Positions 18,056-24,993 of a stretch of 64,000 bases of DNA are shown one piece after another. How positions within the stretch are numbered: the first letter of the stretch is position 1; each line of letters begins with the position of its first letter. Where the stretch lies: positions 6,059 to 70,058 of the forward strand of contig JAKIUV010000004.1 in assembly GCA_021647375.1 (NCBI GenBank), written 5' to 3'. The position numbers and the translations under genes were made by a program. Under the pieces are notes generated by a model that saw only the letters and a program-made list of their open reading frames with translations, did no database searches and was not told the origin of the DNA. Source of the DNA: Robiginitomaculum sp. (GTDB taxonomy: Bacteria > Pseudomonadota > Alphaproteobacteria > Caulobacterales > Maricaulaceae).

Positions 18056-18313
18056 ATGATTAGAGAGAATGTGGTAATTGGACCGGAAGGCACCCCGCTA
18101 ACGCTGGCTGACCTCCCGAAGCCAGATACAGTAAGGTGGGTCATTAGGCGTAAAGCCGAAGTGGTTGCTGCAGTGCGCGGCGGCTTGTTGACATTGGACG
18201 GTGCTTGCGAGCGTTACGGATTGTCGTCCGAAGAGTTTTTAGCGTGGCAGCGGTCGATCGAATCCCACGGGATTTCAGGTCTGCGGACAACACGGATACA
18301 AAGCTACCGCTAA
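18056..18313 (+). CDS. sciP: SciP (DUF1153), small CtrA inhibitory protein
   Basis: An 85-residue helix-turn-helix protein nearly identical in pattern to Caulobacter SciP: VIGPEGTPLTLADLPKPDT, RWVIRRKAEVVAAVRGGLL and CERYGLSSEEFLAWQR. In Caulobacter, SciP binds CtrA and blocks transcription of CtrA-activated promoters, many of them flagellar, in the swarmer cell. The family is specific to alphaproteobacteria and is a good taxonomic marker. A strong terminator follows, so it is probably a single-gene transcript. The candidate CtrA half-sites upstream fit the known feedback loop. Confidence 0.93.
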   Translation: MIRENVVIGPEGTPLTLADLPKPDTVRWVIRRKAEVVAAVRGGLLTLDGACERYGLSSEEFLAWQRSIESHGISGLRTTRIQSYR

Positions 18314-18332
18314 GGCAAGGTAAGCAATTTTA

Positions 18333-18369
18333 AAAAAACCACCGATGCGAAAGTAGACGGTGGTTTTTT
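18333..18369 (+). terminator. Rho-independent terminator of sciP
   Basis: AAAAAACCACCG and CGGTGGTTTTTT form a 12-bp perfect stem around a 13-base loop, ending in a T-run, 20 bases after the sciP stop. The A/T symmetry could let it work in both directions. Confidence 0.85.
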
Positions 18370-18491
18370 ATTGCTTAAATATAATCTAAATACCTGTTTT
18401 ATTTGGTTATTTTAGCTTTTTATTAAAAATTACCAGCTATAGTTTCACCATATAAAAAGCACAAAAGTGCATGATAATTAGGTGAAAATAT

Positions 18492-19193
18492 ATGTCCGTT
18501 CTGAACAATCGACCCGATGGTCGACTGATACCTGTATTTGCGGTTGATGATGGTCTGTGGAGTGCAGATCTGGTTTTGGCTTTGGCCAAGGCGGCGGCAA
18601 TGCGGGGCGAAACCGTGTTAATGATCGACCAGATGGGCGGACATCTGATGGATAAGGCTGGCATCGTGGTTGGTGCGACTTTATCCGATGTTTTGGACGG
18701 CAAAGCCCAAATGTTGGACGCCAAATATGTGAATAATAATGAACATTTCACCGCCGTTTGTACGGGTGAAACTGACCTGGAAACGCTACTGGGTTCCCTG
18801 GCGGCTTTATCTCTAAGCTATGACTGGGTGTTTATCGGTGCGAGAGCCGGATGTACGCCCGCCCATATCAGGCTGGCGGGTGCGGCAGATGCAGCCCTCA
18901 TGATGTATGATAGTCAGGGCGATAAATTTATGCGTGCCTACTGGATGCTTGATGCAATTCGGGCGCGCGTGGCCAAATTTGATCCGCTGATGATCGCCCA
19001 AATAGGACAAGCTAGTTGTGAAAAAGACGGGTTTGAGACTTATGAGCTTTTGTCAGGAACAATACGTGATTTTCTGGGCGCCGCGCCAGCGCTGGGCGGT
19101 ATATTGGAATCAAGTGCGGCCACTATAGAGCTGGCGCCTGTACTCCTAGAAGCTTTGCGCCAAGACAGCAAAGCGCTGCAAAGGCGTGCTTGA
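18492..19193 (+). CDS. MinD/FlhG-like protein lacking the ATP-binding loop
   Basis: A 233-residue protein with the overall pattern of MinD/FlhG-type ATPases: an opening strand VFAVDDG, then LALAKAAAMRGETVLMID (helix and switch strand), TLSDVLDGKA near residue 60, YDWVFIGARAGCTPAHIRL near 113-132 and an adjacent AADAALMMYDSQ strand. The deviant Walker A (KGGxGKT in the family) is replaced by DDGLWSADL, with no lysine, so nucleotide binding looks lost. It sits next to sciP, whose Caulobacter counterpart lies beside flagellar genes as I recall, so a flagellar or polarity role is plausible. The assignment is by pattern only. Confidence 0.5.
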   Translation: MSVLNNRPDGRLIPVFAVDDGLWSADLVLALAKAAAMRGETVLMIDQMGGHLMDKAGIVVGATLSDVLDGKAQMLDAKYVNNNEHFTAVCTGETDLETLLGSLAALSLSYDWVFIGARAGCTPAHIRLAGAADAALMMYDSQGDKFMRAYWMLDAIRARVAKFDPLMIAQIGQASCEKDGFETYELLSGTIRDFLGAAPALGGILESSAATIELAPVLLEALRQDSKALQRRA

Positions 19194-19209
19194 GTTAATC
19201 AGAGGCTCC
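19191..19209 (+). repeat. 19-bp dispersed repeat starting at a stop codon
   Basis: TGAGTTAATCAGAGGCTCC recurs exactly at 46883-46901. Here its first three bases are the stop codon of the FlhG-like gene. At the other site it is the right arm of a 72-bp inverted repeat that begins in the sdhB stop codon. No complementary arm is seen nearby, so this may be a half element. Confidence 0.7.
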
Positions 19210-19306
19210 TTAACGACCCGAACTTACTAAATTGTAATCATATACACCGACTGAATTCTCCAAAGGGTACGTTTAACCAGCATAACACCCAAACAAGGAG
19301 ACTTAA

Positions 19307-19921
19307 ATGTCAAAATCACTATTACGTATTTTTACCATGACCGCGCTGGCTTCTGCCGTCAGCTTTACTGCTTTGGCCGGCAATCCTTTCGCCGAAAAAG
19401 CCGATACCAATAAGGACGGCCTCATACAGCTATCCGAATTCACGGCTCTGGGGAACCAGAAATTCACTGAAATGGATACAGATGCTAACGGCTTGGTTAC
19501 CAAAGAAGAACGCCGCGCTTTTCGCGAGCTTAAACGCGAAGCCCGTGCCATGAAGAAATTCGCTAAGACCGATAGCAATGACGACGGCTTTGTGTCCGAG
19601 ACTGAATTTATGGCAGCGCACGCAGATCGAAAAAATAGCATGCAAAAATGGCGCGATATGAACCATGATGGTCAAATCAGCAAAGAAGATCGCCAAGCCC
19701 GTAAAAAAATGCGCAAAGCAAAGCGCAAGGAAATGCGCCAAAATAAAGCTAAGCGCCCAAAAATGGATACAAATGGTGATGGTGCGATTGACCTAGCAGA
19801 ACACCAAGCCGCAACCATAGCGAAGTTTGAACGTATGGACAAAAACGCAGACGGCGTGCTTGGTGCCGATGAACAACGCCGCCCCCGCACCGGGCACGGA
19901 AAATATGGCATGGGCCGATAA
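19307..19921 (+). CDS. Exported calmodulin-like protein with six EF-hand loops
   Basis: A 204-residue protein with a signal peptide (hydrophobic about residues 7-24, cleavage near TALAG). Six 12-residue EF loops follow: DTNKDGLIQLSE, DTDANGLVTKEE, DSNDDGFVSETE, DMNHDGQISKED, DTNGDGAIDLAE and DKNADGVLGADE. Each keeps Asp at position 1, Gly at 6 and an acidic residue at 12. Between loops 4 and 5 is a strongly basic helix. It should bind calcium in the periplasm or outside the cell. A strong AAGGAG precedes the ATG. The ECF sigma gene begins 59 bases downstream, suggesting a shared transcript. Confidence 0.9.
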   Translation: MSKSLLRIFTMTALASAVSFTALAGNPFAEKADTNKDGLIQLSEFTALGNQKFTEMDTDANGLVTKEERRAFRELKREARAMKKFAKTDSNDDGFVSETEFMAAHADRKNSMQKWRDMNHDGQISKEDRQARKKMRKAKRKEMRQNKAKRPKMDTNGDGAIDLAEHQAATIAKFERMDKNADGVLGADEQRRPRTGHGKYGMGR

Positions 19922-19980
19922 GTTAGTGTACTCTCAGGCAATCTAAACAGACCCCTATGGATTGTTTTTCAGGATATTCT

Positions 19981-20598
19981 ATGAACGGCACACATTCTGC
20001 ATCCGGAACCACACATCCCCCGACGCCTGTAAAGGCGGATCCGGATGCAGATATTTTATTAGCACTGGCAGGCGGCGATACTGCTGCGCTCGGTACATTG
20101 ATGGATAGGCATCTGGCATCAATTAAAACCACCGCCCGTTATATGTTAGGGGACGAAATGATGGCAGAGGATATTGCACAAGAAGTTTTCTTGCGCGCCT
20201 GGAAGCAAGCGCCCAATTGGCAGCCGGGGCAGGCCAAGTTTTCAACATGGCTCCACAGGGTTGCCAAAAACCTGTGCTATGACCGCCTACGCAAGAAAAA
20301 AGAAACCTACCTTGAGGTTGTGCCGGACATGGTTGATAACAGACCGGAGGCTTTACAAACACTAGAGGCCAGCCAAAAACACGCCGTCCAAAAAACCAAA
20401 ATAGAACATGCCATGGCCACCTTACCCGAGCGTCAACGCATGGCTATTACATTGTGCCATTACCGCGAGTTGTCACAACTGGAGGCCGCAGATATTATGG
20501 AGGTTGGAGTACGTGCGTATGAAAGCCTGCTGGCACGGGCACGAAAAAATTTAAGAGAACAGTTACAAAGCCACAAATCAGCGTTATTGGAGAACTGA
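19981..20598 (+). CDS. ECF-type RNA polymerase sigma factor
   Basis: A 205-residue sigma-70 family protein. Region 2 (about residues 45-110) includes AEDIAQEVFLRAWKQ and STWLHRVAKNLCYDRLR. Region 4 (about 140-190) includes ATLPERQRMAITLCHYRELSQLEAA with its HTH. Regions 1 and 3 are absent, as in extracytoplasmic-function sigma factors. The ATG at 19981 has AGGA upstream and is preferred over 19957. The membrane anti-sigma-like gene starts one base after its stop, and a metal-sensor-like gene follows, a layout recalling cnrYXH/nccYXH systems. The signal is unknown. Confidence 0.9.
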   Translation: MNGTHSASGTTHPPTPVKADPDADILLALAGGDTAALGTLMDRHLASIKTTARYMLGDEMMAEDIAQEVFLRAWKQAPNWQPGQAKFSTWLHRVAKNLCYDRLRKKKETYLEVVPDMVDNRPEALQTLEASQKHAVQKTKIEHAMATLPERQRMAITLCHYRELSQLEAADIMEVGVRAYESLLARARKNLREQLQSHKSALLEN

Positions 20599-20599
20599 T

Positions 20600-21091
20600 A
20601 TGTCAAAAATGAACCAGAACAGAATACAAGAAATCATAAATGCCTATGGTGCTGACATGCATCGTTGGCCACAAACCGAGCGGCAAGCCGGACAGGCGTG
20701 GCTGGCGGATTTTCCGGGCAAATCGCAGCAATTACTGGCAGAGGCGGATGCTTTGGATCAGCTTTTGGATGCAGCGCCCACGTCCGCGAGCGATATTTCA
20801 TTCCTGCAAGCGCGTATATTGAAAGCAGCACAAAATACGCCGCAAGATGGCATTCTCGCTGTTACGACCGCAAATGACGGTACGCTCATGCCAGCCAAAG
20901 CAAATATGCTAGCCTCATGGAAATCCGTTGCGGCGACTTTGATGCTGACCACAGGTATTGGGTTTGGTATCGGACAAGCGGCGGCGGCAGATACGAATTA
21001 TGCCTCGGCAGAAGCCTTGCTGTCCATCAGCATGCAGAGCGATTACGCTGAAGCGGATTTATTCGGAGATTTGAACGGAGACGGGTTATGA
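20600..21091 (+). CDS. Single-pass membrane protein, probable anti-sigma factor
   Basis: A 163-residue protein directly after the sigma gene. The cytoplasmic part (about residues 1-115) starts RIQEIINAYGADMHRWPQTER, a pattern seen in small anti-sigma-like proteins next to alphaproteobacterial ECF genes. One membrane helix (about 117-137) follows, then a 28-residue tail predicted outside. The tail ends in GDLNGDGL, which fits the DxNxDG core of a calcium-binding loop. Its stop overlaps the next start (ATGA). The anti-sigma role is inferred from position and topology, not from a zinc-binding or ASD motif. Confidence 0.62.
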   Translation: MSKMNQNRIQEIINAYGADMHRWPQTERQAGQAWLADFPGKSQQLLAEADALDQLLDAAPTSASDISFLQARILKAAQNTPQDGILAVTTANDGTLMPAKANMLASWKSVAATLMLTTGIGFGIGQAAAADTNYASAEALLSISMQSDYAEADLFGDLNGDGL

Positions 21092-21627
21092 GCACGGATA
21101 CAACACCTGTACCGCCAATAAACAAATGGATTATTGCTCTATTGATTTCCATAGCCGTCAACGGGCTGTTAGCGGGCCTCTTGCTTTCCAAGCAAGTTAA
21201 ACCCGCCGGGCCGGGTTCAGACTGGTCCCGATCTCAGCACGCAGTGCAAATAAGGCCTAATGGCCCCCGTCATCTTGTGCGCAATTTGCCACCTGAGCGG
21301 CGCAAGCAGGTGATGATGACTGCAATGAAAAACCTGGAATCACAAGGCAACGAGCATCCGCGTAAATTGTTCAAGAGGTTGCGCCAAGCAAAACATAAAA
21401 CCATGCGTCTGCTCCGCGCGGAGGAACTGGACACAAAAGCCATAGAGCAATCTTTGGCCGAAATCCGCACACTAAACCAAAAGCTAGCAGTGTCCGGTGA
21501 TGCCTTGATGATAGAGGTGTTGGCGCAACTCACGTCCGCCGAACGCAAGGCCGCTGAAGCAGCCTTGAGGCAGCGTAAAGTCCAACGCCGCCAGCGGCAA
21601 GATGGGCAATATCAGGAACCTCAATAG
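21088..21627 (+). CDS. Periplasmic metal-sensor-like protein (CnrX/CpxP-type helical)
   Basis: A 179-residue protein with an N-terminal membrane anchor (WIIALLISIAVNGLLAGLLL, about residues 13-32) and a helical periplasmic domain. The domain has NLPPERRKQVMMTAM, a basic central helix and LAQLTSAERKAAEAALRQRK near the end. This is the pattern of the heavy-metal-resistance/CpxP-like group (CnrX, ZraP, Spy), whose LTxxQ-type helices sense metals or misfolded proteins. Together with the sigma and anti-sigma genes it completes a three-part transmembrane signalling set. No obvious His/Cys metal cluster is visible. Confidence 0.65.
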   Translation: MSTDTTPVPPINKWIIALLISIAVNGLLAGLLLSKQVKPAGPGSDWSRSQHAVQIRPNGPRHLVRNLPPERRKQVMMTAMKNLESQGNEHPRKLFKRLRQAKHKTMRLLRAEELDTKAIEQSLAEIRTLNQKLAVSGDALMIEVLAQLTSAERKAAEAALRQRKVQRRQRQDGQYQEPQ

Positions 21628-21922
21628 CACTGTTAATCCCTATAGGAAATTATAAAGTTCTGTGAAACTGCACGGGTCTGTACAGGCCTTGGGTCAGAAT
21701 GTTGAATTTGAGATATAGCGATTGGCACCCCAAACACCTACGACTTTGCCTGTCGACATGTTCAGGTGCGAGTTTTAATGTAAGTATAGCGAATGGGCGG
21801 CGTTTCACGTTTTTGTACGGCGAAAAAACAAGGTGATATGGACTTTAAATGGTTGCTAGGTTTTTTTCACAGGCCTATAAGTTATTTATGAAACACGGTT
21901 CGCATCTTACAAGGACGACACA
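21628..21922 (+). promoter_or_regulatory. Long leader region upstream of sucC
   Basis: A 295-bp non-coding stretch separates the metal-sensor gene from sucC. Weak hairpins are visible (CCTG-N10-CAGG near 21750-21768 and a CACCT/AGGTG pair around it), and T-runs occur near 21855. GGACG lies upstream of the sucC ATG. I recognise no known riboswitch. It presumably holds the promoter of the sucC-sucB operon. Confidence 0.35.
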
Positions 21923-23116
21923 ATGAACATTCACGAATATCAAGGCAAGGCAGTACTTAAATCTATTGGCGCTCCGGTGAGCGAAGGTGTGGCTATTTTT
22001 TCTGCGGGCGAGGCCGAGGCCGCCGCCAAGCAGTTGGGTGGTCCTTTATGGGTGGTGAAGTCGCAAATTCATGCTGGCGGGCGCGGTAAAGGTAAATTTG
22101 TTGAAGATAGTGCGGGTGAAGCGGGCGGTGTGCGCCTGTCGTGGTCAATCGACGAAGTGGTCGAGAACGCCAAACAAATGCTGGGCGCGACTTTGGTGAC
22201 CGAGCAGACCGGGCCGGATGGCAAACAGGTTAACCGTCTTTATATTGAACATGGTTCCGACATCGAGAAAGAGTTTTATCTGTCATTACTGGTCAACCGC
22301 GAGACATCCCGTGTGTCGTTTGTGGCTTCCACCGAAGGGGGCATGGACATCGAAGCCGTAGCTCACGATACGCCAGAGAAAATTATTACATTCGACATTG
22401 ACCCGGCTACCGGGTTTATGCCCCACCATGGTCGTACATTGGCGCGGGCATTAGAGCTATCCGGTGACCTTGCTAAACAGGCCAACAGGCTTGGCCGAAT
22501 ATTGTATAACGGGTTTTTGGCCAAAGACATGGCTATGATGGAAATTAACCCGCTGATCGTCAGTAAGGCTGGAAAATTGCACTGCCTAGATGCTAAGATT
22601 AGTTTTGACGGCAATGCCTTGTTCCGCCATCCCGACATTAAAGATTTGCGCGATGTGACCGAAGAAGACGAAAAAGAAGTGGCGGCGGCAGATTATGGGC
22701 TGAGCTATATTGCGCTGGACGGTACGATTGGGTGTATGGTCAATGGTGCTGGCTTGGCTATGTCGACCATGGACATTATTAAATTATACGGCGAAGAGCC
22801 AGCCAATTTCCTCGATGTAGGCGGCGGCGCGACGACCGAAAACATTATTCAGGCGTTTAAAATCATCACGTCAGATGAAAATGTCAAAGGTATTCTCGTC
22901 AATATTTTTGGCGGCATTATGAAATGTGATGTGATTGCCGAAGGTATTGTTACTGCAGTTAACGAGGTTGGTCTAAAAGTCCCCCTCGTCGTGCGTCTCG
23001 AAGGCACTAATGTCGCCAAAGGCAAAGCCATTATCAATGACAGCGATGTCGATGTCATAGCTGCGGACGATCTCGACGATGCGGCACAAAAAATTGTGGC
23101 GGCGGTGCGGAGATAA
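21923..23116 (+). CDS. sucC: Succinyl-CoA synthetase (ADP-forming) subunit beta
   Basis: A 397-residue TCA-cycle subunit with an ATP-grasp domain. Motifs are the N-terminal [26 protein letters not shown] (nucleotide-binding lysines), [24 protein letters not shown] and the C-terminal CoA-ligase segment NFLDVGGGA and [16 protein letters not shown]. With SucD it converts succinyl-CoA to succinate with ATP formation. It is the first gene of the operon reaching sucB. Two envelope-type genes lie between it and sucD, which is unusual. Confidence 0.96.
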   Translation: MNIHEYQGKAVLKSIGAPVSEGVAIFSAGEAEAAAKQLGGPLWVVKSQIHAGGRGKGKFVEDSAGEAGGVRLSWSIDEVVENAKQMLGATLVTEQTGPDGKQVNRLYIEHGSDIEKEFYLSLLVNRETSRVSFVASTEGGMDIEAVAHDTPEKIITFDIDPATGFMPHHGRTLARALELSGDLAKQANRLGRILYNGFLAKDMAMMEINPLIVSKAGKLHCLDAKISFDGNALFRHPDIKDLRDVTEEDEKEVAAADYGLSYIALDGTIGCMVNGAGLAMSTMDIIKLYGEEPANFLDVGGGATTENIIQAFKIITSDENVKGILVNIFGGIMKCDVIAEGIVTAVNEVGLKVPLVVRLEGTNVAKGKAIINDSDVDVIAADDLDDAAQKIVAAVRR

Positions 23117-23119
23117 TCT

Positions 23120-23731
23120 GTGCGCAAAGTGGTTGGCATATTGATAGTTACCATGGCTGCGATGTTGGGCGTCAGTGTTCCGGCCAGCGCGAAATCTCAA
23201 CCTGCTGTTTCTGGCGCATGGCAATTTAGTTGTCTCTCTGCCTATCAAGACATCGTCTCGACCATGAACCCGGCGTGGATTCCGGATCAGTTGAAAAACG
23301 GATTTGAAGTCATAAAAGTCTCTGGGGTGGCTACGGGAGAGGTGCGCCTCGGCGGTTCGCCGACTGTGCCTTGGTTGACCATTTACAATAAAGACCTAAA
23401 GCCGATTTATCATGCGGTTGGGTTTAACAGCCGTTCAGACGAATTATGGAAATTGGTGATTGACCAAAACAAGCCCACTAACTTCGCCCCAAAACTTTAC
23501 GAAATACAGCCATATACGGGCGTAAAAGCCATTGCATTGCCCGAAGCCGATTTCACCTTTGTGGAATATTTTGCCGACTGGTGTACCAATTGCAAATTGG
23601 TGCAAGGGGCTATGGCAGATTTCATTGCCGCCCATCCAAAGCTAAAAATCACCCACGTCCAAATCGAAGCCGATACGGCCAAAATGCAAAAGAAAAAATA
23701 CACATCTCAAACCTGTCCTGTCACAACTTAG
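23120..23731 (+). CDS. Exported thioredoxin-fold protein (DsbD C-domain-like)
   Basis: A 203-residue protein starting with GTG, with GGAG upstream overlapping the sucC end. A signal peptide covers about residues 1-24 (cleavage near VPASA). The last 70 residues are thioredoxin-like: FTFVEYFADWCTNCKLVQGAM, with the CxxC active site and a fold like the gamma domain of DsbD. The chain stops soon after the second beta strand (EADTAKMQKKK), so the C-terminal part of the fold, including the cis-proline loop, looks cut short. It sits inside the sucCD operon with no obvious metabolic link. Confidence 0.65.
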   Translation: MRKVVGILIVTMAAMLGVSVPASAKSQPAVSGAWQFSCLSAYQDIVSTMNPAWIPDQLKNGFEVIKVSGVATGEVRLGGSPTVPWLTIYNKDLKPIYHAVGFNSRSDELWKLVIDQNKPTNFAPKLYEIQPYTGVKAIALPEADFTFVEYFADWCTNCKLVQGAMADFIAAHPKLKITHVQIEADTAKMQKKKYTSQTCPVTT

Positions 23732-23743
23732 GAACTGAAAACT

Positions 23744-24091
23744 ATGTCCATACTCATTAACAAAAACACCAAAATCATCACCCGGCGTTATGTAGTGCAG
23801 CGGAACCACTTAGTGTTGGTTGTTGCGTGTATAGGTTTTGTGGGGCTTTCGGCCTGTAGCCTTAAATCTGTAGACGCTGCAAAATTGGCCTGTGCCGCAG
23901 AAATACAAGCGAAACTAAGCATTGATGTTTCTAATATAACCTCGACCTGGTCTGCAGAAGCGGGCACAAGTGGTAAGCATACTACCATTTCATATATCCA
24001 GACAAAAGACACGCCAGCAATTGTGTGTGTCACATCCGGTGGAAAAGTGAAAAGCTTGACACAATCGCAAACTACGAAAATTAATAATTAG
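23744..24091 (+). CDS. Chimeric lipoprotein ORF beginning with a copy of the SucD N-terminus
   Basis: A 115-residue ORF whose first 13 residues, [13 protein letters not shown], match the SucD start ([13 protein letters not shown]) encoded 356 bases downstream, with one substitution. From codon 6 onward the DNA is nearly identical, while codons 2-5 differ only synonymously. After this comes a basic stretch, a hydrophobic segment ending in a lipobox-like LSAC (about residue 38), and an unrecognised mature domain of about 77 residues with two more cysteines. A GTG inside ([10 protein letters not shown]) could give a cleaner lipoprotein signal. The ORF is probably the result of an insertion at the sucD 5' end. 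Confidence 0.6.
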   Translation: MSILINKNTKIITRRYVVQRNHLVLVVACIGFVGLSACSLKSVDAAKLACAAEIQAKLSIDVSNITSTWSAEAGTSGKHTTISYIQTKDTPAIVCVTSGGKVKSLTQSQTTKINN

Positions 24092-24099
24092 AGGAACAT

Positions 24100-24987
24100 A
24101 TGTCAATTTTAATCAACAAAGACACCAAAATCATCACCCAAGGCATGACCGGGAAAACCGGGACATTTCATACGGAGCAGGCGCTTGCCTATCACGGTAC
24201 GCAGATGGTTGCGGGGGTGACGCCGGGCAAAGGCGGGACGGAGCATCTTGGTCTGCCAAACTTTAACACTGTCGCCGAAGCCAAGGCGGCCACGGGGGCT
24301 ACGGCTAGCGTGATTTATGTGCCGCCGCCCTTTGCTGCGGACGGTATTTTAGAGGCTATCGATGCGGAGATAGAACTTATTGTTGCTATTACCGAGGGTG
24401 TGCCTGTGCGCGATATGGTTGCGGTCAAGCGGGCTTTGTGCGGGTCTAAGTCGCGCCTGATTGGGCCGAATTGTCCGGGTGTCCTCACCCCCGAAGAATG
24501 TAAAATCGGGATCATGCCGGGCAAGATATTCAAAAAAGGCTCCGTCGGTGTTGTCTCCCGTTCGGGGACATTGACCTATGAAGCTGTCTACCAGACCACC
24601 CAAGTTGGGCTGGGGCAGACTACGGCAGTTGGCATTGGTGGTGATCCGGTCAACGGCACCAATTTTATTGACGTGCTGGATTTATTCCTAGGCGACGACG
24701 ATACCAAGTCCATCATAATGATCGGTGAAATTGGTGGTTCTGCCGAAGAAGAAGCGGCGGAATATCTGGCGCACCAAGCCAAGAAAGGCCGTAGTAAACC
24801 CGTGGTCGGCTTTATCGCAGGCCGCACCGCGCCGCCGGGACGGACTATGGGTCATGCGGGCGCTATTGTCTCGGGCGGTAAGGGCGGCGCGGATGATAAA
24901 ATTGAAGCGCTGGAAAAGGCTGGCGTGCGCGTTTCTCCGTCTCCGGCAAAATTGGGCGTTACGCTCATGGATGTATTGAACGGATAA
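24100..24987 (+). CDS. sucD: Succinyl-CoA synthetase subunit alpha
   Basis: A 295-residue subunit carrying the phosphohistidine site. Motifs are [21 protein letters not shown] CoA-binding loop (residues 16-32, here with AYHGTQ), [35 protein letters not shown] and the active-site [17 protein letters not shown] with its histidine. GAGGAA precedes the ATG. sucA starts six bases after its stop. The enzyme is complete despite the duplicated start upstream. Confidence 0.96.
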   Translation: MSILINKDTKIITQGMTGKTGTFHTEQALAYHGTQMVAGVTPGKGGTEHLGLPNFNTVAEAKAATGATASVIYVPPPFAADGILEAIDAEIELIVAITEGVPVRDMVAVKRALCGSKSRLIGPNCPGVLTPEECKIGIMPGKIFKKGSVGVVSRSGTLTYEAVYQTTQVGLGQTTAVGIGGDPVNGTNFIDVLDLFLGDDDTKSIIMIGEIGGSAEEEAAEYLAHQAKKGRSKPVVGFIAGRTAPPGRTMGHAGAIVSGGKGGADDKIEALEKAGVRVSPSPAKLGVTLMDVLNG

Positions 24988-24993
24988 AATACC

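Noticed and set aside
21628..21922. Riboswitch in the sucC leader
   Set aside because: Only weak short hairpins are visible and no known aptamer core is recognisable by eye. A covariance-model scan would decide.
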